Shown in pieces: positions 35,761 to 44,063 of a stretch of 64,000 nt of DNA. The notes beneath the pieces were generated by a model, which was not told the origin of the DNA, did no database searches, and worked only from the letters and a program-made list of their open reading frames with translations. Source of the stretch: Bacteroidota bacterium. Lineage in GTDB: Bacteria > Bacteroidota > Bacteroidia > Chitinophagales > Saprospiraceae. Location: assembly GCA_020160935.1 (NCBI GenBank), contig JAIUPL010000016.1:62001-126000 (forward strand). The letters run 5' to 3'. Each line of letters opens with the position of its first letter. Position 1 is the stretch's first letter. Both the position numbers and the translations under genes were made by a program.

Positions 35761-37425
35761 TCAGAGTTTCCGAAAACGCCGCGATGTAATCAGTTTCCCT
35801 CTGCCAATACTCATCACATAAACGCCGCGGGGCAGTTCGGAAGCATCGTATTCGATGACATTGGATGCAAACTGGTGCGGGATGATTTCCTTGTCATACA
35901 ATTGCTGGCCGAGCATGTTGAATACCCGGAAACGGTAAGGCAGGAAAGTGGGCGTTTGGAACTCGATACGCCACTGGTTGTTGTCCAGGTCTTGCACGCG
36001 GGTCATTTCCAGCGGCCCTACGAGGCCGTTGCAGAGTTCGCGGATGGCATTCACCGAACGTTCCAGATCGAGGTAACCACCCGTGACCGTTTTTCCGGCC
36101 AGCGTCTCTTCCGGCTGTACGTTGTCGAGCAAGAGTTCGCGTACGCGCAAAGCACAGGTGGCTGGCGCTGTCAGTGCATCGCTGGTAAAAGTTTCGCACG
36201 ACATGCTGTAAAGCAGTCCCACAGCACCTGTCACATGCGGCGCTGCAGCCGAAGTGCCGCTGATGGTGCCATAGCCGGGTGTATTGCTGCCGTTGGGGCT
36301 CAGGTTGCTAGTGGTATATACGGATTCGCCCGGCGCACCAAGGTCGACAGAGACATCGCCAAATCCGGTACTGAGCACTTTCGCTCCATTTTTGTCTACG
36401 TTATTTACGACAATCAGATAGGAACTGGTGCAGGTGGAGGGCATATCGCCGGCTACTTCCACATCTACATTTTTATTGGCGGTAGAGCCCACGCTAAGTA
36501 CGCCCAGGGTGCCCAGAGAATCGTACATGGCACACCACAGTTGGTGGTCTTCGGCGCGTTCGTTGTCGAGGCCGAGCGAAGCGTTGGTCACCACCACAAA
36601 AGCGCCTTTTGCACCATTGGTCTGGTTGTACAGGCGGCGCTGGTCGGCCACGTATTCATAGGCAGCAATCACCTCGTCTTCCCATTGCACATCGGCGAGG
36701 TTCATCATTTTGACATTCCAACTGACGCCAGACACGCCCACGAGGTTGTTGCCGGCTGCACCGACAATGCCGAATACCTGCGTGCCATGAACGCCCTGAT
36801 TGCCGGTATCGTCGCTTTGGTTGCGCGGGTTCCAGCCTCCGAAATCGTCGATGTAGCCGTTGTTGTCGTTGTCAATGCCGTCGTTTGGAATTTCGTTCCA
36901 GTTCCACCAGCGGTTGGGCGCCAGGTCGGGGTGTGAAAACAACACGCCGCGTTCGAGTATAGCCACCACAATGGTGTCACCTGCAGGCGTAACGCCGCCG
37001 GTAGAAGCGTCCCAGGCCTTGTGTGCATTGATGAGCGTCATATTATCCTGCCGCCACCATTCCGGGTCGTTGGGTTCGGTATCACGTTCTTTCGTTTCGT
37101 GGTTGAGTTGGGCGATATCGATACCCGGGTGTTTGCGGGCGAGGCTCAGCAGGCGCTCTGCTGATAGCACCTGCTCATCAAAACCGATCAGGTACATATG
37201 CCAGTTGTCGGACAAGGTGCGTTTCAGGGAAATATTTGCTGTTCCGGAAGTGAGCGTATTCAGTTCGGACAAAACGGCCGTCAACTGGGCTTTTGGCGCG
37301 AGTTGAATCAGCATTTCGCCGATTCGGCGGTTCGGAATGGTATTGTCAACAGCACTTGCTTGCTGGGCTGTGCCGGAAAAAGCAAGTGACAGAAGCAGGA
37401 CAAGGGGAAGCAGGCGGGCAGTCAT
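35761..37425 (-). CDS. Subtilisin-like (S8) secreted protease with T9SS tail, Asp-to-Glu in the triad
   Basis: A 554-residue exported protein. A signal peptide (LLPLVLLLSLAFSG) is followed by an inhibitor-like propeptide region (about 30-110), an S8 domain (about 125-470), and a type IX C-terminal sorting domain (about 480-554: RFRVFNMLGQQLYDKE, ELPRGVYVMSIGRG). His213 (GVHGTQVFG), oxyanion Asn281 and Ser392 (GTSAAAPHVTG) are in place. The DTG/DSG catalytic Asp is replaced: the strand reads VVAILERGVLFSHPDL, putting Glu158 where Asp is expected. The codon is GAA in the sequence. The enzyme may be slow, altered or inactive. No obvious operon. Confidence 0.88.
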   Translation of the reverse strand: MTARLLPLVLLLSLAFSGTAQQASAVDNTIPNRRIGEMLIQLAPKAQLTAVLSELNTLTSGTANISLKRTLSDNWHMYLIGFDEQVLSAERLLSLARKHPGIDIAQLNHETKERDTEPNDPEWWRQDNMTLINAHKAWDASTGGVTPAGDTIVVAILERGVLFSHPDLAPNRWWNWNEIPNDGIDNDNNGYIDDFGGWNPRNQSDDTGNQGVHGTQVFGIVGAAGNNLVGVSGVSWNVKMMNLADVQWEDEVIAAYEYVADQRRLYNQTNGAKGAFVVVTNASLGLDNERAEDHQLWCAMYDSLGTLGVLSVGSTANKNVDVEVAGDMPSTCTSSYLIVVNNVDKNGAKVLSTGFGDVSVDLGAPGESVYTTSNLSPNGSNTPGYGTISGTSAAAPHVTGAVGLLYSMSCETFTSDALTAPATCALRVRELLLDNVQPEETLAGKTVTGGYLDLERSVNAIRELCNGLVGPLEMTRVQDLDNNQWRIEFQTPTFLPYRFRVFNMLGQQLYDKEIIPHQFASNVIEYDASELPRGVYVMSIGRGKLITSRRFRKL

Positions 37426-37455
37426 GATAGCGTTGTAGTTTTTAGCAGTTGCTTG

Positions 37456-37619
37456 AGAAACCGTCTGAAAACCCCTGATGTGGCTGAAAAGTATAGATTT
37501 TAGCCCCAGGCAAAACTCGTTTTTGAGGGAATAGTCTTGTCCTATTGCCGAAAAAACAGATGAAGCATGGGGGCAAAAGATATGGTTTTCAGCCCGGCAG
37601 GGGCTTTCAGACGGTTTCT
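37456..37619. repeat. Distant 22-bp inverted repeat
   Basis: AGAAACCGTCTGAAAACCCCTG (arm 37456-37477) pairs with 37598-37619, allowing a one-base change, across 120 bases. The segment between two minus-strand genes (S8 protease start, metal-receptor stop) has no coding sequence. The inner region also contains GGCTGAAAAG/TTTTCAGCC complements, so a branched fold is possible. Confidence 0.65.
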
Positions 37620-37705
37620 GAGCGTGTTTTTACAAATATGGTTGCCCAAAGGACGCAGTTTTCATAAAATTATGCCAGCGCAACAGCCGGAAACTTTTGA
37701 CCGTT

Positions 37706-38467
37706 TCAGGCGATTTTTAACATTTCCTGCAATTGGTGAAAATAGGCAGGAGCGCGCAGCAGGCGGCTGCCATACCAGGAAAACATTTCACCATCCACTA
37801 TTTGGATGTGTGCCTGCGGGCAAACCTCCCGAAAGGCAGCCATGTGTTTTTCGGCAAATGGATACGGCTCGGAAGAAAGCAATATGACTTCCGGAGCCGC
37901 AGCCACCAGCGCATCGAGGCCGATTTCGGGGTATCGCTGCAGGTGTCCGAACACATTTTCGAAACCCGCCCGTTGCATCATGTCGTGGATAAAAGTTCCG
38001 CTGGCAGCCACCATGTAAGGTTTTCGCCAGATGAAATAGGCGGCTCGCCTGGGTTTTGTTGTGTTTTCTGAAAGGGTTTGAAAGGCCGTTTCAATGTCTT
38101 TTACCAGCATTCGGGCTTGTTCCACTTTTCCTGTCAACTGGCCCACCTCCCCGATCATGTCCAATGCTTCGGGTAAATTGGCCACATCGCTGATCCATAC
38201 CCGGTAATGGCGCTGGAGTTCCTCGATTTGCGCCCGTTCGTTTTCTTCCTTGTTTCCCAATATCAAATCTGGCTGCAGGGCGGCTATTTTTTCAAAATTC
38301 AGGGTTTTAGTGCCGCCAATACGGGGTTTGCTTTGGAACCATTCCGGCGGATGCACGCAAAACTTGGTAATGCCCACCACTTCGTCGCGCAGACCGAGGT
38401 AATGAAGCAGTTCCGTTTGGGAAGGGACGAGGGAGATGATGGAAGTTGGAAACACGGATTGGAACAC
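37706..38467 (-). CDS. Helical-backbone metal receptor (BtuF-like binding protein)
   Basis: A protein of about 250 residues of the periplasmic-binding-protein type III fold (PF01497-like): IISLVPSQTELLHYLGL, GITKFCVHPPEWF, IAALQPDLILGNKEEN and VDGEMFSWYGSRLL are family landmarks. No signal peptide or lipobox is present, as in the stand-alone cobalamin- or hemin-binding relatives, so location and ligand are uncertain. The start is ambiguous. The frame opens with GTG 38467, but the first codons are made of CCGTGTTCCAATCC repeat DNA and relatives begin at about the IISLVPSQ strand. GTG 38455 is an alternative. Confidence 0.8.
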   Translation of the reverse strand: MFQSVFPTSIISLVPSQTELLHYLGLRDEVVGITKFCVHPPEWFQSKPRIGGTKTLNFEKIAALQPDLILGNKEENERAQIEELQRHYRVWISDVANLPEALDMIGEVGQLTGKVEQARMLVKDIETAFQTLSENTTKPRRAAYFIWRKPYMVAASGTFIHDMMQRAGFENVFGHLQRYPEIGLDALVAAAPEVILLSSEPYPFAEKHMAAFREVCPQAHIQIVDGEMFSWYGSRLLRAPAYFHQLQEMLKIA

Positions 38468-38522
38468 GGATTACGCGGATTGGAACACGGATTACACGGA
38501 TAGTTAGGCGGATTACGCGGAT
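38450..38522. repeat. GGAACACGGATTACGCGGATT word array
   Basis: Tandem AACACGGATT and ACGCGGATT words extend over the 5' end of the metal-receptor gene and supply its GTG codons. No inverted partner is visible. This is the only such array at a gene start in the window. Confidence 0.85.
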
Positions 38523-38641
38523 TTTTTTTTAAAACCACTAAGGGCACAAGGTACACAAAGCGTAGCATACACCTTGATTAGGCATGCGCCACTGTACTCA
38601 CTTTTTGGTATTTTTATTTTTCCAAACGAATAGGCGCCATA

Positions 38642-38672
38642 GATTTGACAACTTTTTGAAAGTTGTCAAATC
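38642..38672. terminator. Palindrome GATTTGACAAC-TTTTTGAAA type, copy 1
   Basis: Eleven-base arms (GATTTGACAAC and GTTGTCAAATC) surround TTTTTGAAA. The identical second copy starts 61 bases further on. They lie between the mpaB-like gene end and the metal-receptor gene, as terminators would. Confidence 0.8.
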
Positions 38673-38702
38673 TTCTCACCCGAACCTTTAAAAACATAGA
38701 TA

Positions 38703-38733
38703 GATTTGACAACTTTTTGAAAGTTGTCAAATC
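38703..38733. terminator. Palindrome GATTTGACAAC-TTTTTGAAA type, copy 2
   Basis: Identical to the copy at 38642, and ends two bases before the stop codon of the oxygenase gene (38736). Being this close to the stop matches the placement of other gene-end hairpins here. Confidence 0.85.
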
Positions 38734-38735
38734 GC

Positions 38736-39596
38736 TCAAAGCCCAAACGGAATACTCGTTTTCCTGCTCAACCAGTCAAAAAAACGCCCGGCAGCGGGAG
38801 CTTGCGCTCCTTCGGCCCTTGCTATTCTTGCCATGGCCTGGTGGTATGCCGGATTGTATCGCAGTGCTCGCGGAAGGAGCCGGAAAAGTTGGTGCGCCCG
38901 GCGGAAAAGTCGCGCAAGGCGTTGCTCCGAATCCGGGCGCGTGGTAATGCCCAATCGGGCGCACAAAGGCGCCGGCATCCAGCCTGCGGCAAAGCGATCG
39001 AGCCATTTCCCTGGGGCTTTCGGGTGACGCACGATGGCTTGCGCAATATCGTGGCAGGCTTGGGTGCTTCCCAGCAAATCACTGTGCAGCATACTGTCAA
39101 AATAGGCGCGAAAAGCAGTTAAATCCTTCGGATATGCCTCATCCGGAATGCCCATCAGACGCGCCGTGATTTTGCTTTCTTCATAAAATTGTTCGCGCCA
39201 GTCGGCTGGTAAATCCTGAATCGGCATGCGCTCAAATACCTGAATGGTTGTCTCGGTCAGCGTAGCCAACACCCACAACAGCAAATCGGGATCGGTGGCT
39301 ACGAACGTTTTTTGACCGACCGCTCCCTTCACTCCGGAATGGATGTGGTGCAACCGCATGGCCGTCTGGTCGGCCTGCTGCCGGTCGCCAAAATAAATAC
39401 GCGCCATGGCTTTGAACGTGCGAAAGCCACGGCCAAAAGGATCGGATTTAAAATTGCTGTAACGCGCCACGCCTTCCGCTACGGCCGGGTGCGCTACTTG
39501 CAACAACAGCGCCCGCACACCACCAACAATGGTGTAGGGTTCGCGATAAAGTTTCCAGGTGATAGTAGTGGGACCGAAATAACCGACATGTTTCAT
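38736..39596 (-). CDS. MpaB/rubber-oxygenase family protein (DUF2236)
   Basis: A 286-residue protein of the oxygenase MpaB family (ER-bound oxygenase mpaB / latex-clearing protein catalytic domain, formerly DUF2236). Landmarks are WKLYREPYTIVGGVRALLLQ, VAHPAVAEGVARYSNFKSDP with the expected heme-ligand region, and MRLHHIHSGVKG, with later YDSML-like AYFDSMLHSDLLGSTQA. There is no signal peptide. Members bind heme b and some cleave poly-isoprene or other alkenes. The substrate here is unknown. It is monocistronic and ends against a palindrome. Confidence 0.85.
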   Translation of the reverse strand: MKHVGYFGPTTITWKLYREPYTIVGGVRALLLQVAHPAVAEGVARYSNFKSDPFGRGFRTFKAMARIYFGDRQQADQTAMRLHHIHSGVKGAVGQKTFVATDPDLLLWVLATLTETTIQVFERMPIQDLPADWREQFYEESKITARLMGIPDEAYPKDLTAFRAYFDSMLHSDLLGSTQACHDIAQAIVRHPKAPGKWLDRFAAGWMPAPLCARLGITTRPDSEQRLARLFRRAHQLFRLLPRALRYNPAYHQAMARIARAEGAQAPAAGRFFDWLSRKTSIPFGL

Positions 39597-39713
39597 ATTT
39601 CAAATTACTTTGAGATACAAAGTTAGTTGGCATACATGGATAATCCAACAGAACAGGTTGAATTTTCCAGGATATTTGAAAAAAGGTGGGAATTGAAAAT
39701 GAGTTTTTAAACG

Positions 39714-39829
39714 CGGAGTTTATTTAACCACAAAGGACACCAAGGTTTCACAAAGTTCACAAAGTAGTGATTATAAACCCTTTGTGAACTTTGTGAAACC
39801 TTGGTGTCCTTTGTGGTTAAATAACTCCG
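39714..39829. repeat. Hairpin with ~50-bp arms, ACCACAAAGGACACC words
   Basis: Left arm 39714-39764 and right arm 39780-39829 match perfectly except for one extra base, with a 15-base loop. The words (TTTAACCACAAAGGACACCA, GGTTTCACAAAGTTCACAAA) belong to a family met widely in bacterial intergenic DNA and recur in the tandem repeat at 34453. It lies 16 bases from the E2 stop codon and before the upstream region of the oxygenase gene. Confidence 0.92.
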
Positions 39830-39845
39830 TGGTTAAACCCGAAAA

Positions 39846-41435
39846 TTACAACCAGCCCAAAAACGGCTCTTCCAGAATCTTTTTCACTTCCACCAGGAAG
39901 CGGGCAGCATCGCCGCCATTGATCACGCGGTGGTCCCAGCCGATGGTCATGGGCATCATCAGGCGCGGTTCGAAAGCACTGGTAGTTTCGTTCCACACCG
40001 GTTCCATTTGGGCAGCCACTACACTAAGGATGGCTACTTCCGGCCAGTTGACAATGGAAATCATATTGGTACCGCCGATCGCGCCGATATTCGAGATGGT
40101 AAAGGTGCCGCCCGTGAGGTCGTTCAAAGTCAGTTTGCCACCTTTGGTGCGGGTAGATACGTCGGCCAGGTCGATGGAAATATCGGTCAGTCCTTTCTGG
40201 TCGACATGCTTGATATTGGGAACGAACAGTCCGTTGGGTGTGTCAACGGCAATACCAACGTTGTAGTATTTCTTGTAAATCACCTCATTGGTTTCGGGGT
40301 CGAGGCTGGCATTGAACTGCGGCATTTTGCGCAGCACAGCCGCCACGGCCTTGGTCAGAATGGCCGTCATGGTGAGGCTTCCACCCGCGGCCTTTACCTG
40401 ATCCTTGTATTGTTGGCGCAGGGCTTCTACTTTGGTGATGTCAGCCTTGTCGGAAATCCATGCATGCGGAATCGTGCTGGTGGAGTACGACATCGCTTCG
40501 GAGGTTTTTACACCTACGTTTGTTTGTGCCTTGCGCTCCGTTTCGCCGAATTTGGAAAAATCGGGCAGCGGGCGGCGTTTGACAGCCGCAGCAGTAGTGG
40601 CAGCGCTTCCGCCTCCGGTATCGATCTTGCGTTTTACAAAATCCACCACGTCTTTATAGGAAATGCGGCTGGCGCCTTCAGCGGGCCGTACATCGGAGAG
40701 GTTGATACCCAGTTCCTTGGCGCGCTTGCGAGCCAGCGGCGATACGCGGAAATTGGAAGCGCTCTGCTGTGAGCCGGATGCAGCGGCAGGGGCTGCGGGC
40801 GTAGGTGCGGCCGGTGCAGCGGGTGTGGGTGCCGGTGCGGCGGGCGCAGCGGCAACGGGCGCAGCAGCAGCAGCGCCTTCGCGTTTCATACGCAACACAG
40901 CCGTGCCTTCGCCTACGTCATCGCCTTTTTTGACGAGTATTTCTTCCACCACCCCGTCGGCATCGATGGGCATTTCTGCATCCACCTTGTCGGTACCGAT
41001 CACCATGATAATCTGGTCTTTGCTGATCTTATCGCCGGGTTTTACCAGAATTTCGGTCACTTTACCCGTTACGCCGTCGCCTAAAGACGGCAGTTTAAAT
41101 TCATAGGAACCGCCAGCAGCAGCAGGTGCAGCCGGAGCCGGTGTTGGAGGGGCAGCAGGTGCGGCCGCTTCTTTAGGCGCCGATGCGGCTGGAGCAGCAT
41201 CGGCCGTTTCGAGGCGGATGACCAGCGTTCCTTCGCCTACTTCATCGCCTTTTTTTACCAGAATTTCGGAAACAGTCCCTTCCTGGTCGATGGGCATTTC
41301 GGCATCCACTTTATCCGTACCAATAACCAGTACAATCTGATCTTTGGTCACTTTATCACCCGGTTTTACCAGAATTTCAGTCACCTTTCCCGTAACGCCG
41401 TCGCCCAGAGAAGGAAGTTTATATTCGTAAGCCAT
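39846..41435 (-). CDS. 2-oxoacid dehydrogenase E2 (dihydrolipoamide acyltransferase), two lipoyl domains
   Basis: A 529-residue E2 subunit. Two nearly identical lipoyl domains (1-76, 108-184) carry the lipoylated Lys42 and Lys150 in GTDKVDAEMP, joined by Ala/Pro linkers. A peripheral-subunit-binding domain follows (about 228-268: VSPLARKRAKELGINLSDV). The catalytic acyltransferase domain (about 300-529) ends with DHRVINGGDAARF, where His502 is catalytic and Asn506 occupies a position more often Asp, a variation seen in some E2s. The acyl group (acetyl, succinyl or branched-chain) cannot be fixed without the E1 and E3 genes, which are not here. Cytoplasmic; monocistronic. Confidence 0.92.
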   Translation of the reverse strand: MAYEYKLPSLGDGVTGKVTEILVKPGDKVTKDQIVLVIGTDKVDAEMPIDQEGTVSEILVKKGDEVGEGTLVIRLETADAAPAASAPKEAAAPAAPPTPAPAAPAAAGGSYEFKLPSLGDGVTGKVTEILVKPGDKISKDQIIMVIGTDKVDAEMPIDADGVVEEILVKKGDDVGEGTAVLRMKREGAAAAAPVAAAPAAPAPTPAAPAAPTPAAPAAASGSQQSASNFRVSPLARKRAKELGINLSDVRPAEGASRISYKDVVDFVKRKIDTGGGSAATTAAAVKRRPLPDFSKFGETERKAQTNVGVKTSEAMSYSTSTIPHAWISDKADITKVEALRQQYKDQVKAAGGSLTMTAILTKAVAAVLRKMPQFNASLDPETNEVIYKKYYNVGIAVDTPNGLFVPNIKHVDQKGLTDISIDLADVSTRTKGGKLTLNDLTGGTFTISNIGAIGGTNMISIVNWPEVAILSVVAAQMEPVWNETTSAFEPRLMMPMTIGWDHRVINGGDAARFLVEVKKILEEPFLGWL

Positions 41436-41518
41436 GCACAGAATCGTTATTTTACAAGGAAGAGTTTTGAGGCGGGCAAAGATGGGGATTTTTTTTCAAA
41501 AAATAGTCCAGTGTTGAT

Positions 41519-41653
41519 AGTCCTGAGTCGTAAGTCCTGAGTCCTGAGTCCGTAGAGTACACAATTGATGCTCTTGGGTTTCCCCTATTGGTGTGCCAAG
41601 GGCATCAATGTGTACTCTACGGACTCAGGACTCAGGACTTACGACTCAGGACT
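41519..41653. repeat. Hairpin with ~52-bp arms, GTCCTGAGTC words
   Basis: Left arm 41519-41571 and right arm 41602-41653 are complementary over their whole length with one bulged base, built from AGTCCTGAGTC and CCGTAGAGTACAC. The loop has a further CTTGG/CCAAG stem. The right foot touches the TAG stop of the PorE-like gene (41652-41654). The left foot is about 85 bases from the E2 start codon. Confidence 0.95.
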
Positions 41654-44048
41654 ATTTCCCATCTTGCCCAATCACCCGAAATTCCGTCCTGCGATTCAAC
41701 TGATATTCCTCTTCCGAGCAAGGCACATCGTCATTGCATTTATTGATGGGTTTTGTTTCGCCGTAGCCGCGGGCGACGAGGCGTTCGCGGGCGATGCCCT
41801 GTTCGGCAAGCCATTGCACCACGCGGTCGGCACGGCGCTGCGACAAGTCGAGGTTGTAATCAGCAGGGCCGCGGGCGTCGGTGTGAGAGGCGATTTCAAT
41901 GCGAATTTCGAGGTTATCCTGCAAGGTATGTAGCAGTTTTTGAAGGTCGGGCAAGGACTCATCGCGGAAATTTGCCTCATTAAAATCGTAGTACAAATTG
42001 ACCAGAAAACCTTCCGAGCCGCGTTTCCACACAGGATGTTCGGGGGCGCTGGGCACCCCGTCGGCCAGGAGCACACCATTTTGCACTTCCATACCATTGC
42101 CGATGGAAAAAGTAGCCGGGCTGCCGTCGGCATTTTCATAAATACCCGATAACTCATTGTATTTCGGCCCGGTATGTGAAGCGGGCGTTTCCTGCTGACT
42201 GATGATAAAGCCATCGGCGTCGCGGTAGGGTTGCAGACTAAGGTTGGCTTTCAATACGGCCTTGTCGGTCGTGAGGCCTTTGGTACAAAAGCCATCCGCA
42301 GAATCGGTGATATAGCCTGCGCGTTCGGCTTTTACCTTGTAACAGCAATCGCGGTCGAGTTTGAATTTATAACGTCCGTCGGGGCCTGTGACGACCGGTT
42401 CTGCCATCAATTTGCCACAATCATTGACCATACTTACCCGCGCACCATCGGCCGGCATACCATCGGCCATGTCGAACACAATGCCTTGCAGGGTATAATT
42501 GCTTTGTTTTTGCACCAGCATTTCGAGGCGCAGCGGGAAATCGGAGGCAGCACCCGAGCAGCCTTTGATCTGGGCGCCTTCATAACCTTTTTTGGCAGCT
42601 GTAAAATCGGCGCAATCGGACGGGCGCATATCAAAAGAAATCTTGCCATCCGCGCCGGTGGTCATCGTCAGGCCCACCTGTGTGCTGCTCACCGTCACGC
42701 CGCTCACAGGCTGGCGTGTGCGTTGGTCGAGCACCACAATTTCCATCGGGGCGGCCGTTTTTTGAAACCCGTAAATATCGTCGCGACCCTGGCCGTCCTT
42801 TCTGTCGGAGGTAAAAAATCCCCAGGAAAGGTCAGGGCTGAATGTGATGGCAAAATCGTCGTGTGTGGAATTGACCGGCGCGCCCAGGTTGACCGGCAGG
42901 TTCCAGGCATTCATATCCTGCTGGGGCGTGGCGTAAAAAATATCGAGCCCGCCCAGCCCGAGGTGGCCATTGGAGGCAAAATACAAGCGGTCATTAGACG
43001 CCAGAAACGGAAAAATTTCATTGCCTTCCGTGTTGATCACCGGCCCCAGGTTGGCCGGGGGCGACCATTGACCATTTTTAAATGTAGTCACGTAGAGATC
43101 CATCCCACCATATCCTCCGGGCATATTGCTGGAAAAGTACAGGCGCCGACCATCGGCAGAAAGCGTAGGGTGCGCCACATGGTATTCATCGGAATTGAAA
43201 GGAAGGCCCTGTATGTCTTTCCAATCGTGCGAAGCCACATTCCAGTGTCCTACAAATATTTTGAGTTTCACAAGTCCGTCTTCGCTGCGGCCGGTTTTGC
43301 CATCAGCGTGGCTGTTTCGGGTAAAATAAATCGACTGTCCGTCGGCCGAAACGGCCACTGCGGCCTCATGGAAACGGGTATTGATGGAATTGGAATATTT
43401 CTTCGGATCTGAATAGGTAAAATTGCCGGGTTGAAGCCCGATGGGGGTAAAAACAACCTCATACAATTCGGAAAACGGGTTGCCGGTCCACAAACTGGTG
43501 CGTTTCACAATGCCGCCCTGGTCGCGGTCGCTGGCAAAAATCAGCGTATTGTCCACCAGGGCAGGGCTAAAATCGTCGTATGCCGAATTGAACGGCAGTC
43601 TTTGCACTGAATAAATATCCTGTCCTTTTTGCAGCAATTCTCCTTGCCGGTCGCAAGAAGCCGCCAGAAACTGCGCACGGGCATCGTCGGGGTTCTCCTG
43701 CAAATACGCAACAAACCAGGGTTTGGCCTGCTCGCATTTCCCGTTGGTTTGCAGTACCATGCCGTAATACAAGCGATGGATGGCCTTTGCCTGCGGGAGT
43801 TGCACCACTTTTGCGTACCATTCCTCGGCATGTACGGGGTCGTTCACCTTGCGGTAGCATTCGGCCAGATTCATCATGGCCTCCGGGTTGTTCTCCTTGT
43901 CCAGCACCTCCTGGTACAAGGTGATGGCGGTCAAGTAGTCCAGTTCCCGCATGGCATTGTCGGCGCGTGTCAGGCGCGATTGCAATCGGGCGCTGGCGGG
44001 GCACAACAGCAGCAAGAAAAAAATAATTTTGGCGGCAGTCGGATTCAT
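41652..44048 (-). CDS. PorE-like OmpA-family protein (TPR, propeller, CRD, OmpA)
   Basis: A 798-residue exported protein with a signal (IIFFLLLLCPASARLQ), TPR-like helices (about 20-140, NLAECYRKVNDPVHAEEWY), PD40/WD40-like propeller blades (about 160-440, HPTLSADGRRLYFSSNMPGG, then YGGMDLY), carboxypeptidase-regulatory domains (about 455-610), and a C-terminal OmpA domain (about 690-798) with HTDARGPADYNLDLSQRRAD and the peptidoglycan-binding NRRTEF. TPR-propeller-CRD-OmpA is the architecture of PorE of the type IX secretion machinery. It is encoded 15 bases after a porP/sprF gene. Many genomes have several such pairs, so this may serve one cargo group rather than the core machine. Confidence 0.88.
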   Translation of the reverse strand: MNPTAAKIIFFLLLLCPASARLQSRLTRADNAMRELDYLTAITLYQEVLDKENNPEAMMNLAECYRKVNDPVHAEEWYAKVVQLPQAKAIHRLYYGMVLQTNGKCEQAKPWFVAYLQENPDDARAQFLAASCDRQGELLQKGQDIYSVQRLPFNSAYDDFSPALVDNTLIFASDRDQGGIVKRTSLWTGNPFSELYEVVFTPIGLQPGNFTYSDPKKYSNSINTRFHEAAVAVSADGQSIYFTRNSHADGKTGRSEDGLVKLKIFVGHWNVASHDWKDIQGLPFNSDEYHVAHPTLSADGRRLYFSSNMPGGYGGMDLYVTTFKNGQWSPPANLGPVINTEGNEIFPFLASNDRLYFASNGHLGLGGLDIFYATPQQDMNAWNLPVNLGAPVNSTHDDFAITFSPDLSWGFFTSDRKDGQGRDDIYGFQKTAAPMEIVVLDQRTRQPVSGVTVSSTQVGLTMTTGADGKISFDMRPSDCADFTAAKKGYEGAQIKGCSGAASDFPLRLEMLVQKQSNYTLQGIVFDMADGMPADGARVSMVNDCGKLMAEPVVTGPDGRYKFKLDRDCCYKVKAERAGYITDSADGFCTKGLTTDKAVLKANLSLQPYRDADGFIISQQETPASHTGPKYNELSGIYENADGSPATFSIGNGMEVQNGVLLADGVPSAPEHPVWKRGSEGFLVNLYYDFNEANFRDESLPDLQKLLHTLQDNLEIRIEIASHTDARGPADYNLDLSQRRADRVVQWLAEQGIARERLVARGYGETKPINKCNDDVPCSEEEYQLNRRTEFRVIGQDGK

Positions 44049-44063
44049 ATGATTTGGTGGTTG

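Noticed and set aside
39897-39935. E2 catalytic motif with Asn506 instead of Asp as evidence of inactivity
   Set aside because: Asn at this position occurs in functional E2 enzymes, and the rest of the motif including His502 is intact.
42231-43412. 393-codon open frame on + strand over the PorE-like gene
   Set aside because: It is a shadow of the conserved minus-strand gene and has no start context or domain.
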